Positions 13,474 through 25,745 of a stretch of 64,000 nt of DNA are shown here, piece by piece (within the stretch, counting starts at the first letter, position 1; the number at the start of each line of letters is the position of its first letter). Made by a program: the position numbers and the translations under genes. The notes beneath the pieces were generated by a model. It did no database searches and had not been told where the DNA came from. It was given only the letters and a program-made list of their open reading frames with translations. Source of the stretch: Spodoptera frugiperda (lineage: Eukaryota > Arthropoda > Insecta > Lepidoptera > Noctuidae); assembly GCF_023101765.2 (NCBI RefSeq), contig NC_064217.1, forward strand, positions 1,240,001 to 1,304,000, in the 5' to 3' direction.

Positions 13474-13902
13474 TAAAATTTATATGCCTGAACCAATCGC
13501 TTGCAATCCCACCGTAGCCTAACATGCATAAATTTTGCTCTGAAAATACATCCAGGGAGACGTCTCAACTATTTACCTTACGGAATCTGTCCGTCGAAAA
13601 TAAAAATGAGGCAGAATATTTTAAATTTAAAAAAGACACCGACTGAGTTTTAAATGTAGTCGTTTTGGTGAAATATTTAAAGTCATCTCGCTTCGAGAGG
13701 GGAATAAACACGTTTGGAGACTAGATTTTCGGATTTGACACGTTGATGTAAAACTGTGAAGCTGGGGTTGGATTTTTTGCAAATGGAAGTGTTGTTCTCG
13801 GGATTTCGTAGCATACATGGATTTTTTCCTGCTTATAAAATATTTAATGATTTTATGATAGTATAGGTTTTGATATTTTCTCCAGAACTGGATAATGACC
13901 CG

Positions 13903-14043
13903 GAGCTAGTTTACCGGGGATCTGGTTCGAAAAGTAGGAGTAGGATCGCGGCGGTGGTTTTTAGTTAGAAAGAGTCTGATACACCCTCCTGTCTCGCCCA
14001 AGGCGGGAGGAGTCATGGGATGATATACCCCGCTCAAAAAAAG
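13903..14043 (+). repeat. SINE-A copy with internal deletion
   Basis: Starts GAGCTAGTTTACCGGGG, lacking the usual GCGGACTACCTAGCGG segment, then follows SINE-A to CATGGGATGATATACCCC and ends CTCAAAAAAAG. The likely target duplication is ACTGGATAATGACC (13887-13900) against ACTGGGTAATAATACC (14045-14060), imperfect. The missing piece near the 5' end is specific to this copy. Confidence 0.82.
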
Positions 14044-14060
14044 TACTGGGTAATAATACC

Positions 14061-17000
14061 ACATCTTAGCACCTATAATAGTAGTCACTTAACACTACTT
14101 GTAAAAAAAACCGAGAATTTAATTGAAAAATTCAATAATAAAGCAAAAATCGCGTCATCCAAAAGACCGATTGATCGGTCCCTCACAACTCAAGCTATAC
14201 AAAACCAATTTATGATAGACTCGCTTCACACGTTCTTTTCGAACATTCAACGCTCAGTTTATACTGGTTATCATAACTTGATATGTACCTACATCCTTCC
14301 ACCTTCGAACTGGAAATAAAATTGATGCCATTACTTTTTCCAATAAACTGTACTGTATTCAGCATCAATCAATTAGTGAAGCTGAAAAAACGGTATCTCA
14401 CACAAATTGAGATATAAAACGTGAAATACGTAGGTATTTCTGATGATGAAATGTTTTTCCATATTTTTTTTATTTTTATGTACCTACTGTGTTTTTGTTG
14501 ACACGAGTATAGTGTATTTTTTGAGTAATTTAATTTTTTATGTCTTTTTGGAAGATTTTGTATACTGAGAGTTTTTTATTTACTGTAGCAAAGAAAGTAA
14601 ATACTGTATTTTAATTTGAAATGCGTTTTCCATTTAAAATATTTGGAACTCTATATTTGTATGGTATTTTACCACTTCAGGCAATACGCAGTCAATAAAA
14701 AATTTAACGAAATGCAGACTTTATGAAAAATAGAATAGGGTGTATAACAGTTTGCCGGGGGACACTTCCATAATCTGAGTGCCCCAACAAACCAAAAATA
14801 AAGTGGGTAACTACCGTTGAAATTCACTCGTAGTATTCAGTTTAAAGGCTAAATTTACATAAATACATTAAATCATTCCCACCGCGCTATCGCTTTCTTT
14901 CATCAAAGAATTCATTTTCTGAATATAAATTTTAGATTTTCAACCTCATTAACTCTTATCGACGATTTAAAAAGGTCCTCTTTGTACCCCCTCGGGCAAG
15001 AGAATCATCCCCTATTGTGACTGTGCCCAAACGGGGATGAAAGTAATTTACCATGATTTGAAATAGGAAAATACTTTTAAAAAAATCCGACTGATTTAAC
15101 TGCGTGAATCGAAGTGTATTCTTCCTCTTTGATTGGGCGAAGGTAATTTTTGACAGGATCCAATGTTTCCCGCTTTTACGAATGAGTGGACGCCATTTTT
15201 GTTGTGTGATTGTTTGTTTATTTGTCATTTTTATGTATGTAGGTATATTGTTATACTTTGGTAAAGTTTTATGAATTTGAAAACCTTCATACTTTGTGAT
15301 TAAATACAGTATTTAAGTACCAAAGCAATAAGTTTCATTGCCATTTAAAATTTCTGCAAACTTTGTAATCGTTTTAAATCGCCTCCATTAATTTTACAAC
15401 AAGCAGCTTCGCCACCATCAAAATATAGCCATAAAACCGGGCTATCTCGCATTTAATTATACACTGACGAACATTTTAAACTCATTTTAAAATCAAAATC
15501 CCCCGCACTTAAGCCACAGAAGGTGCACAACACCGAATCGATCTTCAATCTTCGTGCCTCCCTAATACATCAACACGTGCAAACTTAACCACGCGATTTG
15601 ATAAAGAAAATTCACCTTTACGTTTATCAAATAGAGTTTAAATTATTGATGAATGACGGTAAATATAAATTTGTAAGAAAATACCTAAGAAAAGTGGATC
15701 TTTGTTGGCAGGTGTATAAAAAATGGTGGGCTGTAACAGCCTAGTCGAACGTTACTAAAATGAGATCTTGGAAGGAATGATTTTCCAACATTAAAATGTC
15801 TTTTGACAATCGAACTTTTTATCGAACGGTTATTTCTTGTTCTGCAATAGAGTTCAAATTGCTTGTTGAATTGGTTGATTTGTTGTTTGTTTCGGTGGAC
15901 AAACAAGTCTTCTTAGTAGTTGAGACTAATTGCGAGTAAACAATTTTGTTTATTATTCATCTTGTTTAAAAAAGTTTTGTATAAAACTTGTTTGCTTGAC
16001 TCTGCTCGGTAATTGGCGGAAATAGTTGGAGTTAATTAACTGCGGTAATTAGAAAATGTTAAGAGATCGCAATTTACTGTTGTATTGTATGTTTTATATT
16101 AATATTCTGCGGTTCTCGTATTATAAATGGGTTTAAAGTACTAGGAAATGAGATTTTAACCTTTAGTAAAGTTTGATTGTGTTATTTATATGAGAGACAT
16201 TTATTTTCACATACATACAATAAATCTTTTGCCTATATAATTTAGTAATACAGCAGCCATACAATCGTAAACTTTAGCTATCATAATTATTTTTAATATT
16301 AGAAAAACATTATCACTATCTTGACAAAATACTTATAATATTTTTTATAAAATGAAGCATCCACACAGAAGCCGTGTCCATCCCTACCCTAGTCTTAATA
16401 TTATAAAAGCGAATGAAATGATGGTAGCGTGTCAGCGCTCCTTCATCGCGTGGAAGTTGTATGAATTAAATGAGGAAGCGCGTCATTCACTCGGTGCACT
16501 TACCAACAACGTCGTGAAGAATTGTCCATTGTCACGAATGTCCAAGATTGTATCTAAAGACCTATTGTGTTATCCAAGTACTTTATGTCAACGAGCGACT
16601 TGTGAAACATCGCGGTTCGTTTGTAGTACTTTTTAAAATATGTTTAGTAGGTCTTTGCTACAATTAACCCTGTTATACTTCCATTATGAATGCCTCATGA
16701 TAGTATAAGCTTGAGGCGTTTGTTATGTGTGTGTTTCTACTTTACTTTCTTTCCTACTAAAATAAATTCTGTTTGACAATTTCACACACACTGAATGCAC
16801 TTGTGTTTTCGTACCTTTTTCTCACAAAATTGTCAAGGGAGTATCGTATGTGCTATAACGTAGATCGTCAAGGGAAAAATTGGGGTTGTTCTAAGAAAAA
16901 AAAACGTAACATCGTACCCCTTCAAACCAGTTACTTTCAACCCTAAGGGAAAATAAACCATGGATATGCTAGGCAGAGATGCCAGAATATACGCTAACAT

Positions 17001-17518
17001 GGTTATAAACAGTAAAACACTTACGGACATAAAATTCGCACGTATCTTCGTAACATTTATTGTGTAAAAGAACATAATGCAGGGACCCACTGGGAAAACG
17101 TACCTATGGCGTTCACCGCGAATTAATCCCCTATTCCCCTCTTTCTGTATTAACCATTCATACCTTCCCAATTCCGTTATTTCTCCCAAACGAGTACGCT
17201 ATTTCTATTATTTTTTGCGCCCCTTGCAACGCGGTGTTGCGACTTTTTTCACCGACACCGACTGAATAGTCGCAATTTGGTCTGAATGCATTCATTTGAA
17301 GTAAGAATTTTTCCGTTAGTGTCAGAAGCATGCAGGGTAAAGTAGTTTTAGTTTAAAGTGGTAAAGGAAATTAAGATGTTGGTCGGTAATGAAATAGGAT
17401 TTTTAATTTACTCTTTAGAAATTTTATTGAGGTAATAGTTTTGCAGATTTGAAAAGAAATAAGTTTTGTTTAGAGAGTTTAAAAAATAATACTTAGTTTA
17501 TACATATAAAATGGATGA
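14061..17518. other. Unassigned stretch
   Basis: No repeat family recognised. Two of the longer chance-like reading frames lie here: 94 codons on the plus strand at 16352-16636 and 118 codons on the minus strand at 16833-17189. Neither has splice sites, a promoter or a recognisable domain. A CACGTG hexamer occurs near 15574. Confidence 0.4.
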
Positions 17519-17537
17519 TCTCGCAGGCAACAGCTAG
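17519..17537 (+). repeat. 3' end fragment of a Helitron-like repeat
   Basis: ATCTCGCAGGCAACAGCTAG is the decayed form of the CGCGGGCAACAGCTAG-type end seen in many lepidopteran Helitron-like repeats, and ends in CTAG followed by T. Only the end is recognisable. Confidence 0.4.
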
Positions 17538-17539
17538 TA

Positions 17540-18792
17540 TATTATATCGCTTCTAGATTCTCTTCTAAAAGAGAGGTTTCGGAAATGTATACCTACTAAA
17601 AACAAATGCAAAAATTCATCCTTATGTTGCTTACCATAAATTACCATTCCGCGATACTCTCATACATAAACATATGATCTCTTCTCATACTTAGTCACAC
17701 TCCCTCTAACGTAGGTAGGTACAATCCACAAGTTTGTATCATGACCCGCTTTGACAATACAGCCAAAGAATCACTCAGAAATTAGTATTAAATACTGAGT
17801 AATTCAGTATTTAATACAATGAAAATTACGATTTTTTTTCTTTAAGTACGGTTGGGGCTGCAACAGAAAATATTCCAATGTCTACATCGAATTTAGGTTT
17901 TGAAACTGCGACCGAGCTAACCTAGCGAACAATTCTATTTTGATTGACAATAGTGCGTGTATGGGACTAATTGGAATAAATGTTTTGGCTTTGAAAGAAC
18001 ATGAAGGTTGTAGTGGGTCACAGTACGAACATGTCGATTGTACATATAATATTTTTATTTTACACGCAAAACATCCAAAACCAATCGGCAAAGCTCCCCC
18101 ATTTCTGTCCCCCTACCATGTCATTGTTATTCTTTTATTACGGAATTGAAATTATCATATATGTCTGTTTGTTTGTTTGCGTAATTGAATGGTGGTCATG
18201 TTCAGTTATGAGTTGTTTTTACTGGTTGTTTATCAAGTGGTTACTGTGATTTTGGTTAATTGGTCTCCATACAGTTTTTAAATAAAATGTTTTGAAATAA
18301 CTGCTGTAATCAGCATTCTGTAAGTGTCTAATGTTGATCTGAACCACTTTTTGCTTATATTCAGCGATATTTTACAGAGAATACATTAATGTTGAGGTTT
18401 GATGTTCCAAACCTCTCCCATTAAATTAATTACGAACGAAAGAAAAAACTTCAATGCACCGCAAAACACCGGATAAGGGGTTTTCACAAACCAAACACAC
18501 GCCATCAAATTGATTCAAACTAAGTTTAAAATTTCATTAAAACCAACTTACCCATAATTTCATATCGTTCACAAATATAAGGGGGAATGTAAATAATTCT
18601 TAATTAAAATGAAGGATCATACGTGTGCCCCTGAGCTATGTCTGCGGTCTGGCCGTCTAGTTTGATGGTACTTTTACCATGTTAAGCCATGCTTCACTTC
18701 CTTGTACCACAGATGAATGAACGCACACACATGTAGCTCACATTCACGGGTATTCCGACGATCGTTCGCGGGGTATTATTCTCCAGTGCTTC
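17540..18792. other. Unassigned stretch
   Basis: No gene or repeat recognised. On the minus strand a GG|GTAAGTTG donor-like site occurs near 18544, but it has no exon-like sequence behind it. Confidence 0.35.
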
Positions 18793-18902
18793 CCAACAAT
18801 GTTTATAAAACCAGTATAAACTGATCTTCGAATATGTGGAAAGATGATACAAATCAAGGCCATGATAAACTAGTTTTGTATAGCTTGATGTTTAGTTGTG
18901 TG
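18793..18902 (+). mobile_element. MITE-TA copy 2, left end eroded
   Basis: Shares CCAGTATAAACTG, CTTCGAATATGTGGAAAGAT, GGCCATGATAAACTAG and TTTTGTATAGCTTGATG with the copies at 8416 and 31726. The right end reaches ...TTGTGTG followed by TA (18903-18904). The left terminal repeat is eroded and its outermost bases cannot be placed. Confidence 0.75.
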
Positions 18903-18904
18903 TA

Positions 18905-19731
18905 CAACATTGAAAATGTGTGCGTGCTTCGTGCAGCGGATTTACCAAGAACTCTCTGTACAAAATGTAATCTGTGGCTAGAGTTTCCAGTTCGAAGACT
19001 GCAGTAACTGCGTCTGCAATTTTGGTATGAAATACTTTTGCTATAATATGTGTTGTAGGGAACAGCTTTTGTTCGGAGGCAGGAGTTTTAAGCTGAGCTA
19101 TAATTTTGACTTTGTGTACTGCCGTTTAGAGCTTTGCCTGGTTCAAATATTTTTCCACAAATGTTTTTGTTGTTTTAAATTGAATTACCAGTTCTATAAG
19201 TTTTGATTTGATATTTAGAATTTTTCTTTTTAGTTTTCTTCTCTCAGGGATGCTGGTTGTGTTGGCAGAGGAGTCCTTGTAATTAGTATCTAATACCTCT
19301 ACCATGAGTTTGAAACATTTTTTGTATGTCAAATTTTACAACGCCTCTAACGGTCAAATACTATTGCTTCAAATTCATGGTAGAGGTTGTGCTTGTGAAC
19401 TGACTGTTAAAATTGTCCGATGTGTAATTTTATTGAAGCTTCTACTGAGTCTAAGCTTCTCATTTTCCCATATAAACACTTCCTTAACCTCCCCGAACTT
19501 GGTCCACGCGAATTACAGAACAAACCGAGTTTCCATTGTTTTGTTTTGATCTCGACAAATCTCTCTTCAAAGCTTATCTTATGTAAATAAATAAATGTAA
19601 AACAAATACTCTCAGCAACTTTTACTTAGATTGCTTTGTAACAAATACACTTGTTTATCCTGAACTCCATAAGTTCATAAAATAATAATGTAATTGAAAT
19701 AAAAAGTTGTAAAATAAAGGATATAAATTCT
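18905..19731. other. Unassigned stretch
   Basis: AT-rich and without a recognised element. Reading frames at 19126-19332 (minus) and 19304-19549 (plus) overlap tail to tail and have no supporting signals. Confidence 0.35.
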
Positions 19732-19738
19732 AGTCTTA

Positions 19739-19906
19739 AAAAAAAAATATTGTCCTGTATCGTGAACATACAAGTTCACATACACATAACTCCCAGACCC
19801 GAAACAACGATTTATGGATTACACAAAGAGTTGCTCCGTGCGAGAATTAAACCGGCTACATGTTGGATGGCAGCTGGTTGGCTACACACCGCACCAACCG
19901 TGCAGT
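19739..19906 (-). repeat. SINE-B copy with tRNA-like head
   Basis: Read on the minus strand it starts near ACTGCACGGTTGGTGCGGTG, carries an A-box-like GTAGCCAACCAGC and a B-box-like CCGGTTTAATTCTCGC, then GCAACTCTTTGTGTAATCC, GTTTCGGGTCTGGG and a tail ending in an A-run (poly-T at 19739-19748 on the plus strand). AGTCTTA occurs on both sides (19732-19738 and 19904-19910), a possible short target duplication that overlaps the element's own end. This is a tRNA-derived SINE. Confidence 0.85.
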
Positions 19907-19910
19907 CTTA

Positions 19911-21743
19911 GATCACACTTAGGATATACAAAAAATATTTACCTGTAAAATGTACTACTATCAATTATTATATACACTATACACTGTAAATGTACCTATT
20001 CATTAATGATTTGATTTATCAAAAACATTATACCATATACATACGAATGTACCTATTAAAGTGATTTGATTTGATTTACAAACACAACATATATACAAAT
20101 ACCAAATACAACATATCAGAGATGAAGCTTTAATATAATTGAAACCTAAATAACTTGAATAATTGACGAGATAATTTGGTTTGAACATTTCATCAATAAG
20201 TTTAACGTTAAAATATTCGTAACCACTGATCTGTGGATGAATTCCTTTCCAATAAATATAACGAAGAATTCACTAATTGACGTAATTGTTTGAAATTTTA
20301 TCAAATATTTCATGTTATGAAAACCAAAGTAGGTACTTGGAAATTGTATGGAAATAGAACAGCGATTTAATATATTTTCTTTTAAGTTTATTAGGACCAA
20401 TAATTCGTGTACTTATTTGATCTTGTATCTCTTACATATATTTAGTCAGTTAAGATTTTTATAATATATCAATACACAAGTACCGCAAATCGCTATATTG
20501 CGAATTAGAATCAATCGATACTCCATCTTCCCATTGCACCCCAATACTCAATAAACAAACAAAATAACATACAAATACCGCCAACTCACCTTCTAAATAA
20601 GAAATCCAAAGCAAAAATAAATAACATTTCACAAAACGAAAACGTAATCCAAATTGGTAAAGCTGTTTACGTTAGTAATCTCTTTACTGTACGATCCAAC
20701 CCCTAAGTTTGATAAGAATCTCCTAAAACAAACTTGTCCTTTAATAGAACCCTTGCTATTATGTGTTCTTGATAATGAAAATCAAATAAATGTAAGGTAT
20801 CAATTAATCGATGAACAGTAACTCTTAATGAGTTTAGATCCCCAAACGGCCGTCCACGGTTTTCAATGTGCACGGTCCAATCGTTCAATGAATGAATGTC
20901 CCATTCATGTTTATTTTTTCCGATCGGATTTGTAGCAGAGATTTGTTATATTCTGGCTGATTTCCAACGGTAGGTGAGGCCTAGATGAAGTTTTTACACT
21001 TTTCTTGGCACCAGTTTTAAAAGATAACGTGGTCTCTGGTGACTTGTTATTCATTTTTAAGCAGTTTTTACTGGGTTAACCAAAAGTTTTTTTAAAGGCT
21101 AAGAAAAAAGCGTGTATGAAGAAGATTGTAAGTAAGGTGTAGCACATTTGGCTTGGTGCTGTAGGTACTAAGACATTATTGATAGACAAAGGATTCCAAT
21201 AGAGATAGCAAAAAATTTATCAAGAGTCTGTCATTAAGAAATATTGAAATTATTCAAACACAAATTCTATTACCGCCATCATTTCGCTTTTCTCTCGTGA
21301 AGATTAAGACGCCTCCCGAAAGGCGTGACGTAATATTTTTATTTTTCCAATACCTACTCCCCAAAAGTGCGGGGTCCCGAAAAGAGCAAAGAAACAAGAT
21401 CAACATTGGTTAATATTCGCTCGGCGGCGAAGTTTGCGTTCCTCATTCATTATTTCCGACAAAGAATGTTTAATGCAATACAAACACCCAGTCGAACTGT
21501 GGGGTTACCCACTCAGAGGTGATAGGTAAGGATAGGGAGATTTTTTTAGAAATTGTTTTTTTTTTCTATCTATTGGGAAAATATTCAGATACAATTGGAA
21601 CTCTTTATAACTAAATGTTCGGGTTATAATTAAGTCTAAACTAGATTAGGATAAAAGTCAGTATTTTATTTGATGTAACAATGACGATACATTAGGTTAG
21701 TTTGCATTATTAAAAATTAAGTTCTATCTACATAGGTATACAT
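19911..21743. other. Unassigned stretch with a minus-strand acceptor-donor pair
   Basis: AT-rich, with no recognised repeat. It holds the minus-strand pyrimidine tract with TAG, AAG and then GTGAGT at 20584-20620, described as a separate feature, and a stop-to-stop minus-strand frame of about 80 codons (20703-20942) that lacks an ATG and an acceptor. Confidence 0.35.
20584..20620 (-). other. Acceptor and donor only three bases apart
   Basis: On the minus strand a pyrimidine-rich run (TTTTGCTTTGGATTTC, TTATTTAG) is followed by AAG and at once by GTGAGT (complement of plus 20584-20589). This gives a TAGAAG tandem acceptor fused to a good donor. It could be a recursive-splice-type site or a 3-nt micro-exon of a minus-strand intron, or chance. 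No surrounding exon is seen. Confidence 0.3.
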
Positions 21744-21799
21744 TTGCCCAAAAATAAACACCAATCTTATAACGAACAAATGCTTCTAATCCACGGGTT

Positions 21800-22130
21800 A
21801 GCAACACGAATGTTTGCGGAGACAAGTGGGGGGAGTGTTACATCCCCTTGTCACGTGACGTTTGATTATGGCATGACAAAACACGTCGCGCGCCACTTTT
21901 CAACCCCTCCCCCCCTTTGTGTTTCAGGGTTCTCTGAGAGCAGACCCCTTCTCACCTGTGGTTAGTCTGCCTGTCTGTTGCAGATGGCGTCTGTATTTTG
22001 ATTATTCTATGCTCGAATATCAATTTAGCTGTGAACGGAATAAGAGAGCGGGTACGGGACTGTAGGCGGGAACCCGTGACGCCATCTTGGAAACGTCAAG
22101 ACGTCAAATCTGACAATCGAAATTCGGAAA
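21800..22130. promoter_or_regulatory. Candidate regulatory patch (E-box, GACGT and GATGGCG sites)
   Basis: A patch richer in CpG than its surroundings. It contains CACGTG (21852-21857) overlapping TGACGT (21856-21861), a GCGCGC patch near 21888, AGATGGCGTC (21982-21991) and its exact inverted copy GACGCCATCT (22078-22087), then AACGTC and GACGTC half-sites (22091-22106). GATGGCG is a YY1/Pho-type core and TGACGT a CRE/ATF half-site. There are acceptor-like TTTGTGTTTCAG|GG (21927/21928) and TCTGTTGCAG|ATGG (21983/21984) sites on the plus strand and a donor-like ACCACAG|GTGAGA on the minus strand near 21954. It may be a promoter or a non-coding first exon; no coding sequence supports a direction. 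Confidence 0.35.
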
Positions 22131-22141
22131 AAGAATTGGCA

Positions 22142-22794
22142 GTTCTTTTTTTAAGTTTCATTTAAAAATGTGGATTGAAAAAGAGTTTCGATTACATTTT
22201 TAATTAATTTGCTGAAGATTAAAAACTTGGATTGATCTTCGAAATTGGCACTTAGTCAAACACTCGAATTGTATATTTTAAATGAAGCAGTGCGTCTTAT
22301 TTGAAATCTTAATTAAGACTATTAATAATTCTGGACCTAAGTCTAAGTGAAATGGCTTTTGTCTAGCTCTCCTAAGTAATATTAAGGTTTGGATTATTAC
22401 CCTGAATAGTTATTGAAATGTTTTATTAGGTACTTTAATTTATTAAATGGGAGGAACATGAGAAATCACTTTACTTAAATATTTTGTTGCGAAAAAATAA
22501 TTAATGAATACTTGAGACTCAGTCTGGATTAGATTTGATACGTGCTGATGCATTTTAATTTAGAAAATAAAATACTTGGGTTTTAAGACTTAATGTTACC
22601 TATAAATTCATTGCATATTTGAACTTTCTTATGATTCATTTAAAAGATCAGTACTATCTTGAGTTTATACTTGTAGTTAAATGACATTAAAAAAGGCTTG
22701 CTATTAGACTATTTTTTATTAGACTATTAGAACTACAATAATAACTATAGTTAACTATAGTTAATAAAGGTAACGACGTATGTAAGCTTCATAG
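22142..22794. other. Unassigned stretch ending in a palindrome
   Basis: Nothing recognised except a perfect 22-bp palindrome at 22742-22763, made of two AACTATAGTT units in tandem. Confidence 0.4.
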
Positions 22795-22860
22795 CATGGC
22801 GTTCCATTGTCTCTGCCTACCCCCATGGGTGACAGGCGTGAGATTATGTATGTATGAAAT
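22795..22860 (+). repeat. Repeat E tail with ATGT-type end
   Basis: GTCTCTGCCTACCCCCATGG, GTGACAGGCGTGAGATTATG, then TATGTATGA. It matches the 3' block of the copy at 6640-6792, and the ATGT-type tail suits a LINE or SINE end of this family. The body upstream is lost. Confidence 0.6.
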
Positions 22861-23361
22861 ATGATATATATGAAACATATCATGAACATAATGATATGTA
22901 TGAAACCCCCAACACATCATGCACTAGCTACACATTTCTGCGTCAACCCCTCAAAACACAGACGAACTCTATCACTCCCATCTCCTGCATCACATATATT
23001 ATTCCTCATTTTATTTACCACCATGATAATCCAGATTCCGAAGTCAGACAACCATGAAGACACATTACATCATCAAAAAAGATTAACGACGGAACCCACC
23101 ATGTCAAAGTTTCACCCTTTATTCTGAATTTTTCGCGCAGTTTCCCACAATGTGCGACCAATGTGTCTTCGGTTGGTCGTAAGCTTGTAAGTACTGGAAA
23201 AAGGGTTTTGGTGCTTTATTTTAAAATGTTGAGAATAATTAAGAGGAATAATATGAATTTGGGTGTTGGCTCTAGGTCGTGTTCATTTGTTGTCATTATT
23301 TTAAGGGGTTAAGTTTTTTAAAAGGATATTTTCGGAATGGCTTCGGATTAGTTCGGATGCC

Positions 23362-23513
23362 TTTTTTTAAGGGGGGAAAATTATCCAATGACTTCTTTTG
23401 TCTTAAATGAGGCGAGAGTGAGTGTCAGACTCTTACTGACTAAAAACCACCCTGTTCCTACTCCTGCTTTTCGAGCCGGAGCTCCGGTAGACCCGCTAGA
23501 TAGTCTGCAGCCC
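23362..23513 (-). repeat. SINE-A copy
   Basis: Minus-strand copy: T-run, GGGGAAAATTATCCAATGAC, GTCAGACTCTTACTGAC, TAAAAACCACCCTGTTCC, CTGCTTTTCGAGCCGGAGC and the 5' end at TAGTCTGCAGCCCC. It is near full length. No clear target duplication was found. Confidence 0.85.
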
Positions 23514-24117
23514 CGGAACAGGAGATTCAAGTCTTTATTCTTTTGGTGTCTTTTCTTGTAGATAAACTCAACAGCTAGGTAGTGTTAGTGACATACTCAT
23601 ATCTATCCACAGATTTTATATGTTTTCCACAGTTATATCTCTTTAGACATATATACAATACGATATCACCCGCGACTATATTACCTGCATACAAAAAAGA
23701 CAATTTCCACCAAATTTTTATCAAACAATATGACTCTAAAAATAAAATCTACCACCAAATGGAATCCCGCGTCACCTTTATACCCAATTCGATTTTACAT
23801 TACACCATATTCCCACACAAGCGCGAATATCCCATAACATTTTTACGCGTAAATTATCTAAGTACAAAGTGATGTGCCGAGGTGCGTAGCGTTCGCATAA
23901 TAAGAGGAATTCCCGCGACGAGCATAAGGCTCTACACGTGAGCAGAATGGCAATGACAACATTAGCGACCTCTACAGGCCTAATATAGAAGTCAAACGGC
24001 CCGACACATGAACTTTGAACAATGATGATCTTGTGCTGCTTAGGGTTACCTGCTTTCGGTTATTTTGGCAGTCGTCATATTATAACAGTTATTTAAATAC
24101 GAGTAAAACTAAAAATA
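23514..24117. other. Unassigned stretch
   Basis: No gene or repeat recognised. A 96-codon plus-strand frame (23582-23872) is AT-rich in composition and has no signals of a gene. Confidence 0.35.
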
Positions 24118-24176
24118 CGTGCCGTAATGAGCACCTCTGCTTACCCTTCGGTGATAAGAGGCGTGAAGTTGCGTTT
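24118..24176 (+). repeat. Repeat E 3' fragment
   Basis: ACGTGCCGTAATGAGCACCT, CTGCTTACCCTTCGGTGATA, AGAGGCGTGAAGTTGCG: the same 3' block as at 6716-6775, more diverged. Confidence 0.65.
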
Positions 24177-24179
24177 AAA

Positions 24180-25023
24180 ATAATAGCAATATGATAAAAA
24201 AATGCGTAACAATAGCAGTGTGAGATTTTTTAGGTTGGCTAACAATGCCTTTGAATGAGTAGCACCTTTGTATATCATTACTTGTTTAAACTAGTACATT
24301 TTATAAGCAAAACCGAAATACATTGAAAAATCCTCATTAAAAATTAAATCAAAATGTATAAAGCCATAGAGCAATCATCAATTTGCGAGCTAAAAGTGGC
24401 AATTATACCAATTACTATCCACGAATCGTTCTTTGAAGCGGTTTATAATGTTCGCCTGTAATTAGCGGCGAGCATTAACTCTGTGTGATGAGGACTGTAT
24501 TGGTTTTTGATAAAAGGGAATACATATTATATTTTCACCGTTTAATTATTACCCACTTATTTATTACACGAGTACGGCTTTAATTGCAATGATTTTAAAT
24601 GTCCTTTTGAAGTGTGAAATGGTAGTGACTATTAGTCACGTATTTTTTATTTTCTTACGGAAACAAATACTTTTGAAGATATATTAACGATTAAATATCC
24701 CGTGACGTCACTTATAGCTATATTTTGTAAACTTTGATTCGTTTCGATGACAAAATAACATAGCTTTAATGCATAAGCATCCAAAACTTGCTATGAAAAT
24801 ATTAGAGACAGCCCTAGATTTTGGTATTTTTTCTACTGTATAACTTTAAGCTAGTAACACAGAATAGTTCTAGTTCAGTTATGTACATCCTGGTGCAGCT
24901 AGATTCTGATGTTTTATCTTGACCATTTGTAGACTATTTTATTACCTGTTTTTCTAGCTTCATGTACTATAATATACATACATATCATTCTATAGAAGTA
25001 AAATACGTACAAACCTAAGTCTT
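24180..25023. other. Unassigned stretch with one full CRE palindrome
   Basis: AT-rich. It contains a perfect TGACGTCA at 24703-24710; nothing else was recognised. Confidence 0.35.
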
Positions 25024-25137
25024 TGAGGTTACCAGAAGCCCGATTCTCCAACAACCCTTAAATTCTTTACCCCCAAAAAGTCGACAACACTTGTAACACC
25101 TCAGGGTATCAGGTGAGATGGCTTATACCATAAAAAA
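25024..25137 (+). repeat. LINE-tail D copy, partial
   Basis: TTGAGGTTACCAGAAGCCCG, TTCTCCAACAACCCTTAAAT, CCCCCAAAAAG, GACAACACTTGTAACACC and CAGGTGAGATGGC align in order with the fuller copy at 42771-43062. This is the 3' region of a widespread lepidopteran retroposon. The segment between ACACCTC and ATCAGGTGA is shortened. Confidence 0.7.
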
Positions 25138-25671
25138 ACAACAAGCATACTGCAGCAAAAATATTAAATTGAAAACAAAAAAAAATGGTAAGAGTATTCT
25201 AATATCATAACTTTCAAGTTTTTTTATCATACAAGAGCTTTGATAAATGGTGAAGTGTTCATCTAAGCTAGGCAATGCTTTATCTAAGTCTGAACTAGAT
25301 AAGTCTTATCAATCAACGCTTAAAAAATAATTTTCTAAAAATATCTCATTCTCTATAATAACTCCCAAAGTAACTGAGTAGATTATTAAAATTGTTTTAA
25401 ATAATGACTCGGTTATAAAAATTGCTGATAATTTTAAGTGTTACTGAATTTTAGATTTTAAATTAACTATAATAAAGTCTAGACGATGCTTATCGATGTA
25501 TTATGCTTGTAACTTTATTACAATGTGAATGTTATCGAATGAAATCGAGTAAAAAGCCCCAGGTATGGGATTCAAAGAGACATTTACTAAATTACTTTAA
25601 GTTTATTCATTGTATTTTCTATTCACTGGTTTGACTAGCAGTTAAATGTATTTTTTCTAAAGGATTCAAAA

Positions 25672-25745
25672 CATCATCATCATCATCAACCGAAAGACGT
25701 CCACACCTAAACAAAAGCCTCGTCCTTAGTCCGCCTAGTTAGTAG
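25672..25745 (-). repeat. 3' fragment of a GATGAT-tailed retroposon
   Basis: CATCATCATCATCATCAACC then GAAAGACGTCCACACCTAAA and CAAAAGCCTCGTCC: the reversed tail of a common lepidopteran retroposon (a GATGAT repeat preceded by a GACGT/TCCAC block). Confidence 0.65.

Noticed and set aside
16833..17189. 118-codon minus-strand reading frame, the longest in the window
   Set aside because: Hydrophobic, skewed composition; no acceptor, donor, promoter or recognisable domain. In 64 kb of AT-rich DNA a frame this long is near the chance limit.
20703..20942. Stop-to-stop minus-strand frame of about 80 codons with protein-like composition
   Set aside because: It has no in-frame ATG and no AG acceptor in its 5' part, so it could not be translated or spliced as it stands. 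Frames of this length are expected by chance.
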